DNA from: Paraburkholderia caffeinitolerans
Lineage (GTDB): Bacteria > Pseudomonadota > Gammaproteobacteria > Burkholderiales > Burkholderiaceae
Direction of reading: 5' to 3'
DNA: 55,738 bases
Assembly (NCBI RefSeq): GCF_902859945.1
Contig: NZ_CADIKL010000049.1
Coordinates: 1-55,738 of the forward strand
Shown: one piece after another, positions 26,323-35,639 of the stretch
How positions within the stretch are numbered: the first letter of the stretch is position 1
Layout: the number at the start of each line of letters is the position of its first letter
Notes under the pieces: generated by a model
The model's database searches: none
What the model was told of the DNA's origin: nothing
Seen by the model: the letters and a program-made list of their open reading frames with translations, nothing else
Program-made: the position numbers and the translations under genes

Positions 26323-26496
26323 TCAGTTGTAGCCCAGGATTGCGGCTGTCTCGACATCGTGCCGATCGATCGGGTTGCCGGCCAGTGAGACCGTTGGCGC
26401 CAGCAGTAGGGAACGGTACGGCAGCATGAAGGTCGCGCTCGTCGTGTCGTCGCGCTGCGTATTTTCCTGCGCGTCGCTGCTTTCGGGGTGGTTCAT
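26323..26496 (-). CDS. Small unrecognised protein, 57 aa
   Basis: An ATG at 26496 with a well-placed AGGAG (CAGGAGCATCA before ATG) opens 58 codons to TGA. The product starts MNHPESSDAQENTQRDD and ends ETAAILGYN; the first 20 residues are polar and disordered, the rest has a short hydrophobic stretch (LPYRSLLLAPTVSLAG). I do not recognise it. It lies 28 bases downstream of the DUF3422 gene on the same strand and may be its last operon member. The good ribosome binding site and the clean frame are the support. Confidence 0.5.
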   Translation of the reverse strand: MNHPESSDAQENTQRDDTTSATFMLPYRSLLLAPTVSLAGNPIDRHDVETAAILGYN

Positions 26497-26524
26497 TGAT
26501 GCTCCTGCTGGTTGGTCAGTAATT

Positions 26525-27853
26525 TCAGATCGGTTGCTTCAACGGATGAATGTCGTTTGTTTCGGTGCCTGCGCTTCGCTTCAACAGCCGGCTTCGGGTG
26601 CGTCTCGTGATTACGATCACCGCCATGACCACGGGCCCTATCGCCAGACCTTCGGCCAGTTCTGGCTGGATGGGCAGACTGAGCACGTGTAGCGCCTTGA
26701 AGGCGGCCGCCACCAGCGAAAGCACGTAGTAGGAGATCGCGGCAACGGAGAGCCCCTCGACAGCATGCTGCAAATGGAGTTGATTCCGTGCCGTGCGCTC
26801 CATGCCTCCGAGCAGGCGAGTGACATCCCTTTCCTGCGCGAGATTGACTCGCGTGCGCAACAGATCGACCGCACGCGCGATACGGGCTGCGAGCACCTCG
26901 TGGCGCGCCCAGACGCTGCGACATGTGTCCATCGCAGGGGCGAAGCGGCGTTCCATAAACTCCTGGATCGTGGGCATGCCCTCAATGCGCTCTTCGCGCA
27001 ACTCGTGAATTCTCGCCAGGACCAGTTTCTCGTAAGCACGTGACGCGCTAAAGCGTGCGCCTGAGCCCGCCAATGATTCGACGCGAACCGCAAGGTGCGT
27101 GAGTTTGACAAGTAGCTGCGAGTCGTCGCCCTCCGCTCCCTCCGCGTCCATGCCTTGCATAAGCGCCTGAAGCGACATGTGAATCTCGTCCAGTTCGTGG
27201 CTCATCTGGCGTGCGACAGGCAGCGCCAGAAGCGCCATCATCCGGTACGTTTCAATTTCGTACAGTCGCTGCAACAGACGGCCACCCTGCTCCTCGCGAA
27301 AGCCGTCATCGAGGACGAGAAAGCGTGTGAAGCCATCGGGCCGCACGCACCAGTCGCAAAACGCCTGGCCCCCGCCGAGCACATTGCTTCCGACGAGAAT
27401 CGGTCCATCGATCCAATGGCGTATCGCGCCACGTGCCACACGCGCTGCTTCACCGGCGAGCAGTTCCATGCGTGACGCGACGAACCGGCTCCCGGCGAGT
27501 TGCGCAAACCAGTTCGCAGGAATGCCCTGAATGGCGACGTCATCGAATAATTCTTTGTCGCTGCGGGGACTGACGAACGTAAACGTGGAGAATTCGGCAT
27601 GGCGCTCCCACTTGAGATGCCATCCGCACGGTGATTGAACGGAATAGTGCGTGGCACCTTCTGCCGGGTCCGGGATTTTCGCGTCCCTGCACAACCTCTG
27701 CAATAGCGCCTCGTGTAACCACGGCTTGTGCTCGGCGAAAACCGCGTAGTGGATGAGCGAAACGGATTCGGCCAGCTTTAGAAACGGCCGAGCGTGCAGC
27801 TCTGCAGCCAAAGCGCCGCGTAACGGATGGTCCAGGTATTCCGGGTTCGGCAT
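26525..27853 (-). CDS. DUF3422 family inner-membrane protein, 442 aa
   Basis: The N-terminal pattern HPLRGALAAELHARPFL with LIHYAVF, then HYSVQSPCGWHLKWERHAEFSTFTF, is typical of DUF3422. The centre is helical and charged, and two hydrophobic helices close the chain (SVAAISYYVLSLVAAAFKAL and LAIGPVVMAVIVI), so it is anchored in the inner membrane with a long cytosolic N-part. Function unknown. I place the start at 27853 (MPNPEYLDHP); a TTG further upstream is possible. The C-terminal tail is positively charged. Confidence 0.88.
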   Translation of the reverse strand: MPNPEYLDHPLRGALAAELHARPFLKLAESVSLIHYAVFAEHKPWLHEALLQRLCRDAKIPDPAEGATHYSVQSPCGWHLKWERHAEFSTFTFVSPRSDKELFDDVAIQGIPANWFAQLAGSRFVASRMELLAGEAARVARGAIRHWIDGPILVGSNVLGGGQAFCDWCVRPDGFTRFLVLDDGFREEQGGRLLQRLYEIETYRMMALLALPVARQMSHELDEIHMSLQALMQGMDAEGAEGDDSQLLVKLTHLAVRVESLAGSGARFSASRAYEKLVLARIHELREERIEGMPTIQEFMERRFAPAMDTCRSVWARHEVLAARIARAVDLLRTRVNLAQERDVTRLLGGMERTARNQLHLQHAVEGLSVAAISYYVLSLVAAAFKALHVLSLPIQPELAEGLAIGPVVMAVIVITRRTRSRLLKRSAGTETNDIHPLKQPI

Positions 27854-28901
27854 TTTCACGATGCTATTCACGCAGTAAGAGCGATGCTTCGATAACGAGG
27901 CAGGCAAGAACTATGGCGGAAGTGCGGCAACAAGAAAAGCTCATAGTTTTGATCGATATCTTCAGTTTTTCTGATGGATAGCGGCAGGCGAACCATGAAG
28001 ATTCATCCAGACGTGGAAACCGCGATTGTCAAACCGCCAATCGAACTGAGCTGCGCGATCCGGGTCTCAAATGGAAGCGATATGTCACCTTCAGCTCGGC
28101 GCCGTTGAGCGATTGCGGGAGCCAGCACTGCGGACTCTGAGCCAGCGCGACGCGCGAGGGCCACGAGTCGCTACGTCATGTGCGCATCGCCCAGATCCGC
28201 CGGGCTGAACTCGTCGCTCGCCCAATCGTCAAGGTCACTGGGGCTAGACGATGCAACACATAAATCACAATCAATGAAGTTGCGCGAAATTCATGTTGTC
28301 TGCCGCGGTTTGCAAGCGAATCATTCGCTGCTGACCAAATACTGCACATGAGATGTGGGGAAATTTGAGCCCAATAAGGGCGCCGCCACGATGACGACAC
28401 GCCGCAGATCGTGCTGTTTTGGGGGGCGCAAAACAGTCAATTCGGCGGGCGGCAGCAGATAGTTTGAAATAATTCAAGTATTTTGAAATGGTCTAATCGA
28501 CAGGAAGTGCTGTATGCAGCTTTGTGCACGCGCCGATTTCGACAATCGCACCGCTGCATTCCTGGTACAGATCGGTTCCTTCGCATATTGCGATGTTACG
28601 GATGTGAAGAGTCATCTCATCTTTGACGTCAAAGGTGATCAAAGGCGCACATCCGGGAGAACGACCTGAACGAGGCTGGTGAGATCGGATTGGCGTTTTC
28701 ATCTCCTCATCGTGCAGCTGTGAATGCGTAGGACGATCATCTGGGAGGGCGAGCTGGGTCCAGGACAGAATGAGTTGTCATGGCCACAACACAGGACTCT
28801 AACGGAGCGTTGTTTTTAGCATTGCGACTACTGATGTTGATCGACGATCCGACCGTTGGGACTATCGTGGGATCGATAGCCGTTTGTGCAAGAGGATAGA
28901 A
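27854..28901. other. About 1 kb without a supported gene
   Basis: Small frames occur on both strands, the best being minus 28493-28702 with an in-frame ATG giving a 40-residue product with two Cys, but no ribosome binding site or family pattern supports any. A short stem (CTGTTTT/AAAACAG) lies at about 28419-28441. The last 40 bases hold the promoter region of the ProC-like gene. Confidence 0.45.
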
Positions 28902-29666
28902 ATGCGTATTGGCTTTGTCGGAACCGGTGTTATCACACGAGCCGTCGTGACTGGACTTGTCCGCTCTCAACTAAGTTTCGAGAGCATTGCGTTGTCACCG
29001 CGCAATGCGGCCGTTGCAGCGGAACTGGCTACGCTCGACGCGCGGATTAGGGTTTGCGTTTCCAATCAGGAGGTGCTTGATACTAGCGACGTGATATGCG
29101 TGGCCGTCGTTCCTCAGATTGTCGAAGACGTTTTACGAGCGCTGCGGTTCGAAGTGCGGCATCACGTGATCACGTTCGTTCCCGGAACGTCGATTGAAAA
29201 ACTGCATCGGCTCGCTCGCCCCGCGGCCACGCTTGCCCGCGCAATCCCGTTGCCTGCGGTCGCGGATCGTAGCGGAGGAACCGCGATATTTCCGCCGGAC
29301 AATATCGCCCGGTCCATATTTTCTGCGCTCGGAGAAGCCATCGAAGTCACAAGCGAGAACCAGTTCGACGCGCTACATGCAGTTACCGCGACTACGGCGA
29401 GTTTCTACGCCGTGTTGGAAGCTCAGGCCGTCTGGTTGACGAAGCAAGGCCTCTCGTACGATGCGGCTCGCACATTCCTGTCGGGATATTCCGTTGGCTT
29501 GGCGCTCGAAACGACCAGGACACCTCAGTCGTTCACAGAGATGATCGATTATCTGATGACGCCCGGGGGGCTGAATGAGCAGCTTCATGCTGAACTTTCT
29601 TCTGCCGGTGCCTACGATCACTACGGTAGAGCGCTTGACCGAGTTCTCGCTCGCGTGCAGGGGTAG
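28902..29666 (+). CDS. Pyrroline-5-carboxylate reductase-like NAD(P)-binding protein, 254 aa
   Basis: The N-terminal Rossmann fold begins MRIGFVGTGVITRAVVTGL (G-x-G-x-x-x-x-A), followed by ALSPRNAAVAAELA and VICVAVVPQIVEDVL. The C-terminal dimerisation domain is present (FYAVLEAQAVWLTKQGL, GLALETTRTPQSFTEM), but the usual T-S-P-G-G-T is M-T-P-G-G-L, so it is a divergent member and may reduce another cyclic imine instead of pyrroline-5-carboxylate. AGAGGATAG precedes the ATG. It is followed 80 bases later by a DUF1330 gene on the same strand. Confidence 0.82.
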   Translation: MRIGFVGTGVITRAVVTGLVRSQLSFESIALSPRNAAVAAELATLDARIRVCVSNQEVLDTSDVICVAVVPQIVEDVLRALRFEVRHHVITFVPGTSIEKLHRLARPAATLARAIPLPAVADRSGGTAIFPPDNIARSIFSALGEAIEVTSENQFDALHAVTATTASFYAVLEAQAVWLTKQGLSYDAARTFLSGYSVGLALETTRTPQSFTEMIDYLMTPGGLNEQLHAELSSAGAYDHYGRALDRVLARVQG

Positions 29667-29746
29667 GCATAAGCGACTTGCGCCCGCACGGGCAAGTGCC
29701 TTACGGAATTTTTTCTAAACTAACATCGGCAACAAAGGAGGCACAA

Positions 29747-30040
29747 GTGAAGGGATATTGGATTGTTTTAGGCGCGGACATCACTGACTCCGACGCGCAG
29801 GCTCAGTACGGTAAGCTTTGGGGGCCCATCGCCGAGAAATATGACGCCAAGCTAAGGTCGGCAGAGGTCACGGCCGTCCTGCTCGAAGCCGGTTCGGCAA
29901 AGCGAGTGTCGGTCGTGGAGTTCCCGTCCTTGGAACAGGCGAAAGCTTGCTACGCGGACCCATCGTACGAGGAGGCGAAGCAGTACGCGCTCAAGGCGTC
30001 CAATCGAGCGCTTCTCATTTTTGAAGGCGAACTCGCCTAA
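29747..30040 (+). CDS. DUF1330 family protein, 97 aa
   Basis: The start is GTG 29747 with AAAGGAGG nine bases upstream. KGYWIVLGADITDSDAQAQY, the central RVSVVEFPSLEQAKACYADP and the YEEAKQYALKASNRALLIFEG ending are the standard DUF1330 pattern, a ferredoxin-like alpha/beta fold of about 95 residues related to ABM domains. The function of the family is not known. It is probably co-transcribed with the ProC-like gene upstream. Confidence 0.88.
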   Translation: MKGYWIVLGADITDSDAQAQYGKLWGPIAEKYDAKLRSAEVTAVLLEAGSAKRVSVVEFPSLEQAKACYADPSYEEAKQYALKASNRALLIFEGELA

Positions 30041-30112
30041 CGCGTTACACGTACGCGATTCATCGCTCGGGCTTGGCGGGCTCGCCGCCGTCATCGCGTC
30101 CTGGCCAATGAG

Positions 30113-30622
30113 TTATCCGCGATCGAAGGTATCGATCGCACCGGATGCATTTGAGGAGGGGTTATTTGCCTGGAGGTACGCCGCCGCAATCAGGAGACCG
30201 CCATTGGCGTATTGACCACCGACACTGTATTGCCGGTTGTTCCCGAAGTTCGTGCTGTTGCTGAAGCTGTACGTGCCGCCAAACTGGAACCCTGCGAAGA
30301 CCGGGCTCGCATATTTCACGGTGTTGTTGACGCGGAAGCTGTTGTCCGTATTGTCGTTATCGTACGGGTGGGAGAACATGTAGCCAGCCCAACTGCCATT
30401 GGCGGTCGTCTGCGCGAGGTAGTCCACCACGGAATCGTACTGGCGGCCCAGTGTCAATGTACCGTAATGGTCGCTTGCGATGCCGACGTACGCCTGCCGG
30501 CCAAACATCAAGCCACCCTGCCCCAGTTTCCCGTTGTTCACATTGAATCCGTTCTCAAACTGGAAAACGGCCTTCAATCCCCCGCCAAGATCTTCCGCAC
30601 CCTTAAGCCCCCAACGGCTGCC
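30113..30622 (-). pseudogene. Internal fragment of a Gram-negative porin gene
   Basis: The minus strand reads RWGLKGAEDLGGGLKAVFQ, NVNNGKLGQGGLMFGRQAYV, YGTLTLGRQYDSVVDYLA, NNTVKYASPVFAGFQFGGTY and GGQYANGGLLIAAAYLQ, the N-terminal third of a Burkholderia trimeric porin. Signal peptide and first strand are missing, as is everything after about residue 200. The start is fused to the truncated Na/Pi transporter gene at about 30620. Not functional. Confidence 0.9.
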
Positions 30623-31292
30623 TTGCGCCCAGGTTCGCACCGAGCACCAGCGCGAAAGCAGTATCCGGCGGCACGACGTTTTTGGCGCACAGGGACGCGA
30701 CCAGCAAGACCGCAGCAACGGTCGAATCCGCAGCCCAGCTCAGGCTCGCGGCGAGCAGAACATCCACCAGCGGGACAGTCGACGTGGCGCCCAGCAGCAC
30801 ACGCAGGCTGGGTGCGTCTTCGTACTCGGTCATCAGATCGAGCAGTTCGTGCAACGCAATCAGCATCAGGCCCAGTCCGATGAACGCGCGACCCAGATCG
30901 TGTGCCCGCGTGTTCGACGCCTTGCGAAACATCAGTACACCGACCAGTACCAGTGCTGGTGAGACAGCCGCCACATCGAACGACAGCTCCTGCACAATCA
31001 GCGTCGCACCGATGTTCGCCCCCAGCATGACGGCCAGCGCTGGAACAAGGTCAACGCGCCCCTCTGCAGCGAGACCGGCGGTCATCAAGCCGGCTGCCGC
31101 ACCGTTTTGTAGTACGGCGGCGGACCCCATACCGGCAATGAAGGCGGGCCCCCGGTCGTGCAGCGAGCGCGCGAGAAGCGACTGGAGCGCCACACCGAAC
31201 GCCCGCTGCATGCCCGTCTGGACCATCTGCGTGCCGAGCACAAGCAGCGCGATGGAACCCGCGAGATCGATCAGCGTGAATGTCGTCGGCAT
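30620..31292 (-). pseudogene. Na/Pi cotransporter gene, 3'-truncated by the porin fragment
   Basis: MPTTFTLIDLAGSIALLVLG starts a membrane protein of the Na/Pi cotransporter family, with the repeated QNGAAAGLMTAGLAA and VMLGANIGATLIVQELSF motifs (the Q-S-S/N-G and G-A-N-I-G-T signatures). A second copy of the G-A-N-x-G motif is just reached (VLGANLGA) when the frame enters porin sequence and stops. Half of the transporter and its PhoU-like tail are gone. A phoU homologue, itself frameshifted, lies 540 bases upstream on the same strand, so both once formed a phosphate unit. Confidence 0.85.
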
Positions 31293-31827
31293 GCCCGTGC
31301 TCCACTTGTACCGTCATATTGCCGGCTTTCCCCACGCGCTCCGGCGTGTTGCCGCCTTCCGTGTACATCAGCGCCGCAGGCGGCACGGAGGAACACACAC
31401 CATTGTTCAGAAAATTTCGGGTGACATTGGTGCGCCAGCGCACAGCCAGTCTGTCTATGCGCTGGAGGAGTTCTGGTCCAGTTTGCGCAGTCGCCCAACA
31501 CGCACATCGGGGCATTGTCGCGGTCGCCCGGATTTGCGGGGCAGGCAGCGCGGCGACCGATTGCCTCCACCCAGACGGCGCGAAGCAGGCCGCCACCCAT
31601 TCGATAGCGGGACGGACGCCCTGAATGCCCTTCGCGGTTCCGGACTTTTGCCGGGCGTCGCTGCACAGCTGCGGCACGAACTCTCAGCGCTCGCGTGCGA
31701 CGTACGAGAACCGGTTGAACCGGCTTCCGGGCTGGGGGCGCACGTCCGGCGACTGCCGGCGCGTGACCGGGCGATCTGCAACGTCCTGGCTGAAGCGCTC
31801 CGCCACAATGGCGCGCCTGGGATGACC
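31293..31827. other. 535 bp without an intact gene
   Basis: The stretch lies between the broken phoU and the broken transporter. Frames on both strands look like remains of coding DNA (high GC, long open stretches) but I recognise none. Confidence 0.45.
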
Positions 31828-32534
31828 TCAACCATCCAGGGCTTCCCGCTCTAGCTGAGCGCGCGAAACGTGACGGACATCCTTGCCCTTGACAACATAA
31901 ATGACGAGCTCCGCCAAGTTCTTTGCATGGTCGCCGATCCGTTCGATGGCCGACGCAATGGACACATAGTCGAGTGCGGAAGAGATGACGCGGGGATTCT
32001 CCGCCATGTACGTCGGCAGCTTGCGCACAAACGCGCGGTACTCCTCATCGATCGCCTCATCCTCGCGCATGATCCTGGCGGCCTCAACCGTGTCGAGTCG
32101 GGCGAATGCCGCGAGCGCGTCGTGGAAGATGGTTGCCGCCATCTGACCGGACAACCGGATTTCCGCGATATTCAGATTCCGGCCCGCCGCGTCATTCGCG
32201 ATTTTTCTCGTCCGTTTTGCGATCTTGCGTGCTTCATCGCCTGCGCGCTCGAGATTGCTGATGCCCTTGGAGAAAGCCATCAGTCGCCGCAGGTCGGTGC
32301 GATGGGCTGGCGCCGCGCGATGACGTTGCTGCACGCGGCGTCGATTTCGACTTCCATCGCATTGAGTCGATGCTCCTCATCAATGACCTTCTCGACCAGC
32401 CCCATGTCGAAGCGGCTGAGCGCCTCCATTGCATCGTTCAACTGTGACTCAACCAGTCCCCCCATCTCGAAAAATCTCGACGACAGGTGTTCAAGTTCAG
32501 CATCGAACTGGCTGGAAATGTGCTTGTCTGGCAT
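31828..32534 (-). pseudogene. phoU: PhoU-family phosphate regulator gene with a single-base frameshift
   Basis: The first part (32280-32534) begins MPDKHISSQFDAELEHLSS and gives FFEMGGLVESQLNDAMEAL, then CSNVIARRQPIA. The second part (31828-32334) resumes DLRRLMAFSKGISNLERAGD, FVRKLPTYMAENPRVIS and IERIGDHAKNLAELVIYVVK, both E-R-x-x-D-x-A-x-N motifs of PhoU. Restoring one A near 32305 (GCA ACC GAC CTG) rejoins the frame. Unless this is a read error the protein is lost. Confidence 0.9.
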
Positions 32535-32599
32535 TGAAAAACTCCCCTTACCAGAAAGACGATAAACTGTTTATACGATTTGTCAAACCTGAAAAAACC

Positions 32600-33025
32600 A
32601 TGAAACAACAGGCAACCAGGAACAGAAGCGGCAAGCGGCAGGGTACGCCCCCGGGCGAAGGGTCCGGTGAGGCACCGGCAACCGGGGAGGCCGGGCAACC
32701 AGCAAAGGCCCGGCGCGGGGGATCAAAGCCACAGGGCCAGAAGGCAGCGCCCGTGGAAGCGTCTCCCGGACGCGTTGCCGGGCACCGCAGGGAGCATGTC
32801 AAACGGGAAAAGGTCGTGCGTGACATCTTCACGATGCCCAGGGCGGATTACGAACAGCTCGCGGTGCTCAAACAGCGGTGCCTCGACGCGGGTGTCGCCG
32901 TGAAAAAGAGCGAGCTCGTCCGCGCGGGGCTGCTTCTGCTGGCATCCGGACCGACAAAACGCCTTCTTGCAGCCGTCAAGGCGGTCGAGCCGGTCAAGAC
33001 CGGCCGGCCACCGAAATCGAAGTAA
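32600..33025 (+). CDS. Basic protein with a ribbon-helix-helix-like C-terminus, 141 aa
   Basis: The first 65 residues are low-complexity and disordered, rich in K, R, G, P and A (GQPAKARRGGSKPQGQKAAP). The C-terminal half (VKREKVVRDIFTMPRADYEQ, KSELVRAGLLLLAS) has the strand-helix-helix plan of ribbon-helix-helix proteins and ends in the basic tail GRPPKSK. I associate this with a Burkholderia family of unknown role, perhaps DNA-binding. An AT-rich spacer with TTTATACGATTTG lies between it and the divergent phoU remnant and may hold its promoter. Confidence 0.7.
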   Translation: MKQQATRNRSGKRQGTPPGEGSGEAPATGEAGQPAKARRGGSKPQGQKAAPVEASPGRVAGHRREHVKREKVVRDIFTMPRADYEQLAVLKQRCLDAGVAVKKSELVRAGLLLLASGPTKRLLAAVKAVEPVKTGRPPKSK

Positions 33026-33252
33026 GCCGCACACAAGACCCGGCGGTCGCACCGCACCATGGCGACCGTCCGGAACGTTCGAGGCGACGCCGGACCTGAG
33101 CTGTCCGGGTTGCGACGGCAGGAACGATAGCGGGACCCCGCTCCGGTGTGAAGGCGCCGGCAAAACGCGACACGGATCGTGCAGGTGCGGCCGGTCGATG
33201 TTGCGCGACGCCTTCGCCTGCGCCAGCACCGGCTACAGCTGCGTCACGCGAG

Positions 33253-33906
33253 CTACCGCAGGCCGTACCCAATGCCCCGCACCGTCACGATCCGCTCCGC
33301 GCCAATCTTCTGCCGGAGGCGATGCACATGCACCTCGAGAGCATTGCTGTCGATTGCGTCGTCCGGGCCGTACATCTTCCCTAAAAGTTCACGATGGGTT
33401 AAGACCCGGTGCGGTTCTTCGATGAGCGCCCTGAGCAGGCTGAATTCGCGCGGTACCAGGTCGAGCGCTACGTCATGGAGGCTCGCCTCATGGGAGACCC
33501 GGTTAAGCACAAGACCGTCGTGTGCATAGGCCTGCGCTGCCTGACTGGTTCGACGACGCATCAGAGCACGCACACGCGCCGCAAGTTCCTCAAGGTCGAA
33601 TGGCTTGATCAGGTAATCGTCGACACCGGCATCGAGCGCGCGAATGCGGCTTTGCACCGCGTCCCGCGCGGTCAGGATGATCACGAAGGCGCGGCCACCG
33701 CGCCTCCGGTACTGGTTCAGCAGGTCGAGCCCTGCGTCTCCTGGCAGCCCGAGGTCCAGCACAAGCAGGTCGTAAGTTCCGTCGCGAAGCGACAGCTCCG
33801 CCTCGCATCGTTCACGCACCCAGTCAATCGCGTGGCCAGCGCACCGCATCGTCTCCAGCACGGCCCCGGCGAGCACCCCGTCATCTTCTACCAGCAACAG
33901 GCGCAT
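33253..33906 (-). CDS. OmpR/PhoB-type response regulator, 217 aa
   Basis: A receiver domain (residues 1-115) starts MRLLLVEDDGVLAGAVLETM with the acidic pair E-D-D, the phospho-acceptor Asp in YDLLVLDLGLPGDAG, the T/S in VIILTARDAV and K in YLIKPFDLEEL. The winged-helix output domain follows, with LVPREFSLLRALIEEP and EVHVHRLRQKIGAERIVTV, RGIGYGL. This is the PmrA/QseB-like group. The start is ATG 33906 after GGAGAGG. No histidine kinase gene is next to it, which is unusual for the group; the DNA after its stop holds no kinase. Confidence 0.92.
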   Translation of the reverse strand: MRLLLVEDDGVLAGAVLETMRCAGHAIDWVRERCEAELSLRDGTYDLLVLDLGLPGDAGLDLLNQYRRRGGRAFVIILTARDAVQSRIRALDAGVDDYLIKPFDLEELAARVRALMRRRTSQAAQAYAHDGLVLNRVSHEASLHDVALDLVPREFSLLRALIEEPHRVLTHRELLGKMYGPDDAIDSNALEVHVHRLRQKIGAERIVTVRGIGYGLR

Positions 33907-34100
33907 GGCGTGACCTCTCCTGAGACGCCTCATTGTCGACCCGCATCGCTTAACGCACACTTAAGCATCCCTTAAGCTCCTGCTGCCGACAATTCGCCCT
34001 AATACTGAGGCGGCCCATTCATTCGAGCGGCCTTCACTCCCCCTCGGGAGGAACATCAAGAACATGGCGAGCCCCAACCTCTCGCGCCGGAGACCTGGAC

Positions 34101-34586
34101 ATGTCCAGCAGCAACAAGCCCCGATCCCTTCGACAGCCGACTTCCAGGGCTCTCTCGAAAGCATTGCTCCTTCCCATGTCCCGAAACGAAGCAGCCAATC
34201 TTGCGCTGCGCACGCGGATTGTGCTCGAGCGTTTGCGCAACGGCGAGGCCGGCCGAGCACTGGTGAATCACATGTGCCAGATCGTCCTCATCACCGGCTA
34301 TATCACCCGCGCCGGATTCGGCAGGCTCGATATTCACGACATTGACCGCGTCGAGCACAATCTCGATAAGGTGCTTGCCGGGGCAGACAGGACGGGAGAA
34401 TGGAACCTCCCTGATTCGTTGATCGGTGAGCTTACGACCGTGGTGAACGAGTACGATCGCCAGCTCGCCACGACCCGCGTTGAGATCGTCGCCCGCGCAA
34501 GCGAACACCTCGAAAGGCTCTTGCTGCTCGCGGCTAGTCAGCGCCCTGCCGCCGCGGATGGTGTCCGCGACCGTGCACAGGCGTGA
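34101..34586 (+). CDS. Conserved Burkholderia hypothetical protein, 161 aa
   Basis: The product, from NLALRTRIVLERLRNGEAGR through NHMCQIVLITGYITRAGFGR and VNEYDRQLATTRVEIVARA, is an all-helical soluble protein. I recognise it as a type common in Paraburkholderia and Caballeronia, sometimes labelled as a Fis-like regulator without evidence. No DNA-binding motif is visible to me. The real start could be the in-frame ATG before SRNEAANLA. It stands alone. Confidence 0.7.
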   Translation: MSSSNKPRSLRQPTSRALSKALLLPMSRNEAANLALRTRIVLERLRNGEAGRALVNHMCQIVLITGYITRAGFGRLDIHDIDRVEHNLDKVLAGADRTGEWNLPDSLIGELTTVVNEYDRQLATTRVEIVARASEHLERLLLLAASQRPAAADGVRDRAQA

Positions 34587-35268
34587 CGCCCTTGCGCTGA
34601 TCATCCCGCAGCCAGGAGTTTCAGAAGCGACGCGCTTTCCCGCACGTCCGGGGGACCGGTTGGCGCGGCCGCCACGTCCCGTTGCGAAAAGCGGCGCGTC
34701 TGCGAGCGCCCCGCGTACGGAGCGCCGCCGGTCGCCAGTCAGCCGACTCGCGCAACGTGTCCTCTTCTGGTTCGATCTCGCGGTTTTGAACGTCAGCCAC
34801 CGTATTGCGCGGTGGCGCCTCACCTCCACCCACTACGGCTGCGAAGAACTGCATCCATCTCGTACGCATCTGTCTCCCACATGCTCCATCCTTCGTGCCC
34901 GCGTCGTTGCGTCATCCATGGATGAAAAAAAAAGGCGTCCCGAAGCGCGCGTATGGAATCGCTCCATACGTCTGCGTTTCGAGACGCCGTTGTCCCGTCT
35001 GCAACTTCTCCCCCACACAAGTCGAGGACTACGTCTGTGGCCATCGTCGACCAGCCAGTCTAAGAGCAATAAATACGCCATTGCGCCGGGCGGGATGCAT
35101 TCCGACGCCCCGGCGTCATCCACAGGACCGCTGCCGGCGAGAATGCCTCATACGCGAGCAGACTCCTCCCGGCTGGTGCGCAACGAGGCCACAACGCACC
35201 ACTGTGTCGCACGCCCGCGAGGCTCGCCACACAGTGAAAATATTGTGCAAGCGAGGCGTCAATGACCA
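34587..35268. other. About 680 bp without a protein gene, holding a strong terminator-type hairpin
   Basis: No supported coding frame. The stretch contains the long hairpin at 34925-34988 and, upstream of it on the minus strand, about 280 bases that could be the 3' untranslated region of the gene at 35269 or a small RNA. Confidence 0.5.
34925..34988 (-). terminator. Strong Rho-independent terminator on the minus strand
   Basis: The arms 34934-34957 and 34963-34988 pair over about 24 bp with few mismatches (GGCGTC...GTATGGA against its complement). On the minus strand the stem is followed by nine T (A at 34925-34933 on the plus strand), the standard intrinsic terminator plan. It would end transcription coming from the 84-aa gene at 35523-35269 or from a small RNA starting in between. 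Confidence 0.8.
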
Positions 35269-35523
35269 TCACCGGGCGTCACCCGTTCGCAGTCCAGACT
35301 GATCTGGCAGATGGTCGAGGCGGACGAGCAGGTCCCTCGCCTGTCTCTCGATGTGAATGGGTAGCAGTGGCGTGGCCAGAACGGCCTGTATCCTGGCCCG
35401 CCACCAATGTAAGTCAATCGCTGCCCCGGTTTCACATGCGTGCAGGTTGCCGGCTGAGTGCTCGAGATGATTGAGCACGTTGCGGATGTGCGCCAGATCC
35501 TTTTCTACGAAATCGTAGCTCAC
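35269..35523 (-). CDS. Small conserved hypothetical protein, 84 aa
   Basis: A GTG start with GGGGA upstream opens MSYDFVEKDLAHIRNVLNHL, then IDLHWWRARIQAVLATPLLP and IERQARDLLVRLDHL. It is a helical soluble protein of a type I have seen in Burkholderia accessory regions; function unknown. It is followed downstream by the strong terminator at 34925-34988. Confidence 0.6.
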   Translation of the reverse strand: MSYDFVEKDLAHIRNVLNHLEHSAGNLHACETGAAIDLHWWRARIQAVLATPLLPIHIERQARDLLVRLDHLPDQSGLRTGDAR

Positions 35524-35639
35524 GATGGATTCCCCTGTGTTGGTGCGCCGCCGCGTTGCCCGCCCCTCCCGCGTTCGGCGTGAATGAAATCACCGCCCTC
35601 CAGTGTTACTTCTTGAATGTAAATGCATCGCAAAGGCAT

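Noticed and set aside
28493..28702. Minus-strand small frame with a Cys pair (ECSGAIVEIGACTK)
   Set aside because: No ribosome binding site of note and no family pattern; kept only as a remark on that stretch.
31051..31677. Minus-strand frame with PPAALMYTEGGNTPERVGKAG
   Set aside because: It looks protein-like in one segment but overlaps the transporter gene and lacks a start signal; probably a remnant or shadow.
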